Positions 22,799 to 25,288 of a stretch of DNA of 25,288 nt are shown in pieces. The notes beneath the pieces are model-generated. The model worked only from the letters and a program-made list of their open reading frames with translations. It was not told where the DNA came from and made no database searches. Positions within the stretch are counted from its first letter, which is position 1. Each line of letters opens with the position of its first letter. The translations under genes were made by a program, and so were the position numbers. Source of the DNA: a virus; IMG/VR virus record IMGVR_UViG_3300020171_002230, positions 1 to 25,288 of that record; one strand, written 5' to 3'.

Positions 22799-23238
22799 AA
22801 CGAGTTTTTTTGTTGATGATGTTGGCGATTATTCTCTATCCATTATGTTCATTTTCCCGCACCTATGAAATAGGTGATGAGATCAATGGCGTCTCTTTTA
22901 CTCCGCAGCTCACCTATAAAACGACATCGACAGAGTGGACTGATTGGAACACGTTTTGGTTTGGTGGGGCTATAACAATGTACGGGGTAGGTGATCTTGG
23001 ATCCACTTATCTGGGGATAAACTCAGGACATGCAAAAGAGGCAAATCCTATATGGGGTAATCCACCTAATTATCTTCTGATGGGATTATCTAAAATTTTG
23101 GTGCTGGGATGTGCTTACTACTATATCGAGTACATCCTTAATCCTGCCGATCGGCAAACGTATCGGAACTGGACGTATGGAAGTTTGACTGTTTTGGGGG
23201 GAATTGTCACCGGCAATAACCTGATGGTGGCAAGATGA
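22795..23238 (+). CDS. Membrane protein with signal peptide, DUF5658-like
   Basis: A 147-aa protein with a classical signal/anchor (KRVFLLMMLAIILYPLCSFS), an exposed segment, and two or three further hydrophobic helices (about residues 50-70, 95-115 and 125-140). The motif GDLGSTYLGINSGHAKEANP resembles the D-x3-T ... G-x-x-E-x-NP signature of DUF5658-type small membrane proteins. Base composition is more AT-rich than the tail genes, which suggests an added cargo gene. It overlaps its neighbours by four bases on both sides, so the cargo genes form one operon. The role is unknown; a superinfection or envelope function would be a guess. Confidence 0.65.
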   Translation: MKRVFLLMMLAIILYPLCSFSRTYEIGDEINGVSFTPQLTYKTTSTEWTDWNTFWFGGAITMYGVGDLGSTYLGINSGHAKEANPIWGNPPNYLLMGLSKILVLGCAYYYIEYILNPADRQTYRNWTYGSLTVLGGIVTGNNLMVAR

Positions 23239-23435
23239 AAAAGAAAAAATACACCTGCCCCGAGTGTAAAAAAGTATGTGTCAGAAATCATGATGGCGGG
23301 GTTATCTGTGTAGCCTGCAATAAGGTGTATGCACGGACAGCGACCGAGGCATATAAGCTGCTGGATATTCGCCAGCAAGATGGCAGGAAGGATGTCAGCA
23401 ACCATAGAACTCAAAAAAAAGAGGTGATGAAATGA
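23235..23435 (+). CDS. Small zinc-ribbon protein
   Basis: A 66-aa basic protein with two CxxC-type knuckles: TCPECKKVC (residues 7-15) and ICVACNKVY (25-33), a standard zinc ribbon, followed by a charged tail. It begins KKKKYTC. Such proteins bind nucleic acid or protein. Phage Mu encodes a small zinc-finger protein, Com, upstream of its DNA-modification gene mom; this ribbon and the adenine methyltransferase about 1 kb downstream make a loose parallel, but the sequence is not clearly Com. It overlaps the flanking genes by four bases each. Confidence 0.7.
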   Translation: MKKKKYTCPECKKVCVRNHDGGVICVACNKVYARTATEAYKLLDIRQQDGRKDVSNHRTQKKEVMK

Positions 23436-23974
23436 AGCAAGGAATTGTTATGATGTTGGCTATGGCGTTGATGCTGGGTGGATGTGCCGGTGGTGATTAT
23501 GCGGACTATTCCACTGCCCTGCAGACGCACTCAAATGCGGAATCAACCAGAATTGCTGCCCAGAGTCAGGCCATCTCCACCATGGTGGCGTCTGCCAGAC
23601 CCTCTACCCCTATGGAGGGGACTTTACTGGCAGTGATCGGCATGATGCAGGTAGAACGACTGCAGCCGGTACCACTTGGTATCGCAAAACCGACTACCGG
23701 CATGGACGTCCTTAATACTGTGGCCGGTCAGCTTCCCATGGCCGTTATGGGTATGACATCCTGGGGCATAGCAAAGAGTCTATCGCAAGTGGCCGGTGAT
23801 ACCAATACTTTCAACGGCGATGCCACCCTGACCGACTCAATGAATAAGTCGTACAGCACTCAGCTGACTACTGCCGGGGGCTCTATTTACCCGACCACGT
23901 CCACCAGCGTCACTGCCAGCGGTGACGGAACAACGGCAACCAACACCAACCCGACTCCGGTGGTTGTTCAGTGA
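23432..23974 (+). CDS. Putative lipoprotein
   Basis: A 180-aa protein with a typical lipoprotein signal peptide: a basic start (MKQG), hydrophobic core (IVMMLAMALML) and lipobox LGGC with Cys at residue 18, followed by AGGD. The Asp at position +4 and the Gly at +2 do not give a clear inner-membrane retention signal. The mature part is Ala/Met/Ser-rich and the C-terminal about 50 residues are Thr/Ser-rich and probably disordered (TTSTSVTASGDGTTATNTNP). It has no known family that I can name. Prophage-encoded lipoproteins often alter the host surface; it could also be a spanin-like subunit, although it is large for that and far from the lysis genes. Confidence 0.72.
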   Translation: MKQGIVMMLAMALMLGGCAGGDYADYSTALQTHSNAESTRIAAQSQAISTMVASARPSTPMEGTLLAVIGMMQVERLQPVPLGIAKPTTGMDVLNTVAGQLPMAVMGMTSWGIAKSLSQVAGDTNTFNGDATLTDSMNKSYSTQLTTAGGSIYPTTSTSVTASGDGTTATNTNPTPVVVQ

Positions 23975-24366
23975 AATACTATAAAGGCTATAAGTACGTG
24001 GTCGCTGAGACGTTTTCGCTGCAAACAGCGATTCTTGGCTTTACGGTTCAGGATAAGCTCACGAATATCCAACCTGACGGCACGTTAACTGTTCAGCAAT
24101 GGTATCCGTGGGACGGCAACAGCGGTCCGGTCCTGGATGTTAAATCCTCACTCGAGGCGAGTTGTGGGCATGATGTTCTCTGTGACTATATTAATATGGG
24201 GTGGCTGCCTGGCTACCTGCAGCCGCTAGTGGATCAGGAATATTATCAGATAGCCGTTGCTAAAGGCATGTGGTGGCGGAGAGCGCGGGCCAGGATGCTG
24301 GCTATCAGATGGTATATGACCGGCAAGGGCGCAAAACGATTTACAAGGAAGGTTCTTGAAGCGTAG
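23971..24366 (+). CDS. DUF1353 family phage protein
   Basis: A 131-aa protein with the DUF1353 core: GPVLDVKSSLEASCGHDVLC near residues 50-70, then a helical tail with a D-x-E-Y pattern, and a basic C-terminal (WWRRARARMLAIRWYM). In the family the usual core is SxxxAsxxHDxLY; here the final Tyr is a Cys. The first 45 residues have strands. DUF1353 genes are frequent in phage late or cargo regions, without a known function. It overlaps the lipoprotein stop by four bases and ends the cargo operon; a structured non-coding leader follows. Confidence 0.75.
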   Translation: MKYYKGYKYVVAETFSLQTAILGFTVQDKLTNIQPDGTLTVQQWYPWDGNSGPVLDVKSSLEASCGHDVLCDYINMGWLPGYLQPLVDQEYYQIAVAKGMWWRRARARMLAIRWYMTGKGAKRFTRKVLEA

Positions 24367-24377
24367 GAAGACGGAAC

Positions 24378-24478
24378 GGGGATGTTAACGCATCCCCCAA
24401 CCACTCGACCGTGAAGAGACACGGAAGGGGCCGACAGGCTTCACCTGCTTAGTCCCGAATGCTGGGTTAGCACGCAGG
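24378..24478 (+). promoter_or_regulatory. Structured leader upstream of the methyltransferase (three stem-loops)
   Basis: Three inverted repeats follow one another in the 124-base gap: GGGGATG/CATCCCC (24378-24384 with 24391-24397, loop TTAACG), GTGAAG/CTTCAC (24411-24416 with 24439-24444), and CCTGC/GCAGG (24444-24448 with 24474-24478), with an inner CCC/GGG. The last two share one base and would stack. No U-run follows the first stem, so it is not a standard terminator. It could be a 5'-UTR control element of the downstream gene or a small RNA. The pairing is seen; function is unknown. Confidence 0.45.
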
Positions 24479-24490
24479 ATGTTGTAGCAG

Positions 24491-25288
24491 ATGAAGCTGC
24501 AAATGGAAAGGCAAAAAAAAATGAAAGGAGTTATACCTTATTTCGGCGGCAAATCTCGGCTGGCAAAAACCATCATTGACAAGATTCCTGAACATACCTG
24601 CTATGTCGAGGTATTTGCGGGGGGAGCAAGTGTCTTTTTTGCCAAAGAACCATCACCAGCAGAAATCCTCAATGATCTTGATAAAGACCTGGTTACATTG
24701 TATCGGGTGATCAAGCATCATCCCGAAGAACTTTATAAGCAGTATAAATTTAGTCTGGTTTCTCGCTCTGAATTCGACAGAGAACAACAGGTCAACCCTG
24801 ATACTCTTACTGATGTTCAAAGGGCAGCCAGATATCTCTATCTGCAGAAGAATGCCTTCGGCGGTCATATAACCGGCCAAACCTTCGGCACGAGTACTAC
24901 CGGCAAGCCGCGTTTAAACCTGCTGACGCTTGAAAACACCATCGAAGATGCCTGGAAGCGGATGATCCATGTGACCATAGAATGCAAGGACTTTCGCGAC
25001 CTGATCACCAGGTACGACCGGCCGCATTCGTTTTTCTTCCTGGACCCTCCATATTGGAACATTCCAGGCTATAAATATGATTTTGCTGATCAGGACTTTT
25101 ATGACCTGCTGGATATCCTGAAAGACATTAAAGGCAAGTTTCTTATGACTATCAACGATACGCCTCAAGTCAGAGAAATATTCTGTGGTTTTTCGATTGA
25201 GGAAGTTACCCTGAAATACTCATGCTCCGCATCAAAAGCGAGCAGGGCAAAGTTAAGGACTGAGCTGCTGATTTCGAACTATAAATAG
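24491..25288 (+). CDS. D12-class N6-adenine DNA methyltransferase (Dam-like)
   Basis: This 265-aa enzyme would transfer a methyl group from S-adenosylmethionine to adenine N6 in DNA. Motifs are in alpha-group order: PYFGGKSRLA (residues 16-25), SAM-binding VEVFAGGASVFF (39-50), the LNDLDKDLV segment (60-68) and catalytic DPPY (in FFFLDPPYWNIPGY). The target-recognition part lies between them (residues about 70-170). Size fits the D12 family. Two starts are possible: 24491 (weak AGGA) and 24521, behind AAAGG plus an A-rich spacer and beginning KGVIPYFGG, which is closer to the usual family N-terminus. The gene is AT-richer than the tail genes. In phage Mu this position carries the mom modification gene, so host-restriction evasion is plausible. 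No partner endonuclease is visible within the window. Confidence 0.92.
   Translation: MKLQMERQKKMKGVIPYFGGKSRLAKTIIDKIPEHTCYVEVFAGGASVFFAKEPSPAEILNDLDKDLVTLYRVIKHHPEELYKQYKFSLVSRSEFDREQQVNPDTLTDVQRAARYLYLQKNAFGGHITGQTFGTSTTGKPRLNLLTLENTIEDAWKRMIHVTIECKDFRDLITRYDRPHSFFFLDPPYWNIPGYKYDFADQDFYDLLDILKDIKGKFLMTINDTPQVREIFCGFSIEEVTLKYSCSASKASRAKLRTELLISNYK

Noticed and set aside
23235-23435. Calling the zinc ribbon a Mu Com homologue
   Set aside because: Only the paired CxxC knuckles are shared; the rest differs and the methyltransferase is over 1 kb away, so the name would be over-precise.
24378-24397. A Rho-independent terminator was considered for the GGGGATG/CATCCCC stem
   Set aside because: No T-run follows the stem, only CAACCACTCG.
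24421-24480. A tRNA or tRNA fragment (phage attachment site) was considered in the gap before the methyltransferase
   Set aside because: There is no T-loop consensus or cloverleaf, and Mu-like elements do not need a tRNA attachment site.
24378-24490. A retron or diversity-generating retroelement template was considered for the structured leader
   Set aside because: No reverse transcriptase gene or variable-region copy is visible in the window; the downstream gene is a methyltransferase.

Overview
The window is almost wholly the late (lysis, packaging, head and tail) region of a transposable, Mu-like bacteriophage, presumably an integrated prophage, with all genes on the + strand and mostly overlapping or nearly touching. 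No host housekeeping gene is present. The GC-rich sequence, the Gram-negative style lipoprotein and the gene families fit a GC-rich proteobacterial or Desulfobacterota-type host. That placement is inference and cannot be made firm from this window.

Layout. 1-1308: lysis and small genes (SleB-type endolysin, a 42-aa orphan, a two-helix holin candidate, a TraR/DksA-type zinc finger, a membrane/coiled-coil protein). 1305-6431: DNA packaging and portal (unknown small gene, small and large terminase, DUF935 portal, MuF head morphogenesis protein with a C-terminal toxin-like nuclease domain). 6432-6699: a short non-coding gap. 6700-10678: gpG-like morphogenesis protein, Mu I-type protease with a nested in-frame scaffold, lambda D-like decoration protein carrying an inserted sugar-binding-like module, lambda E-like major capsid protein, and two connector/terminator proteins (gp36-like, gp37-like). 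10688-22627: a long non-contractile tail (tube, chaperone with a canonical -1 slippery site, 1053-aa tape measure, several tail-tip proteins including a 1226-aa protein with six internal beta repeats). No sheath or Mu baseplate gene is seen, so the phage looks like the D3112/B3 type of transposable siphophage: Mu-like packaging genes, lambda-like shell proteins and a flexible tail.

22631-25288: AT-richer accessory genes at the right end: a Cys-rich 55-aa peptide, a signal-peptide membrane protein, a zinc ribbon, a lipoprotein, a DUF1353 protein, then a structured-looking 124-base leader and a D12-class adenine methyltransferase. The methyltransferase sits where phage Mu keeps its mom DNA-modification gene.

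The most notable items are: (1) a T_TTT_TTG programmed -1 frameshift giving a gpG-T-like chaperone whose hidden extension ends three bases before the tape-measure start; (2) an internal start with a perfect Shine-Dalgarno giving a separate scaffold; (3) a foreign module inserted into the decoration protein; (4) a MuF-toxin fusion; (5) five copies of a palindromic heptamer repeat (GAATTAC units) placed only in the gaps between structural genes; and (6) three consecutive stem-loops in front of the methyltransferase.
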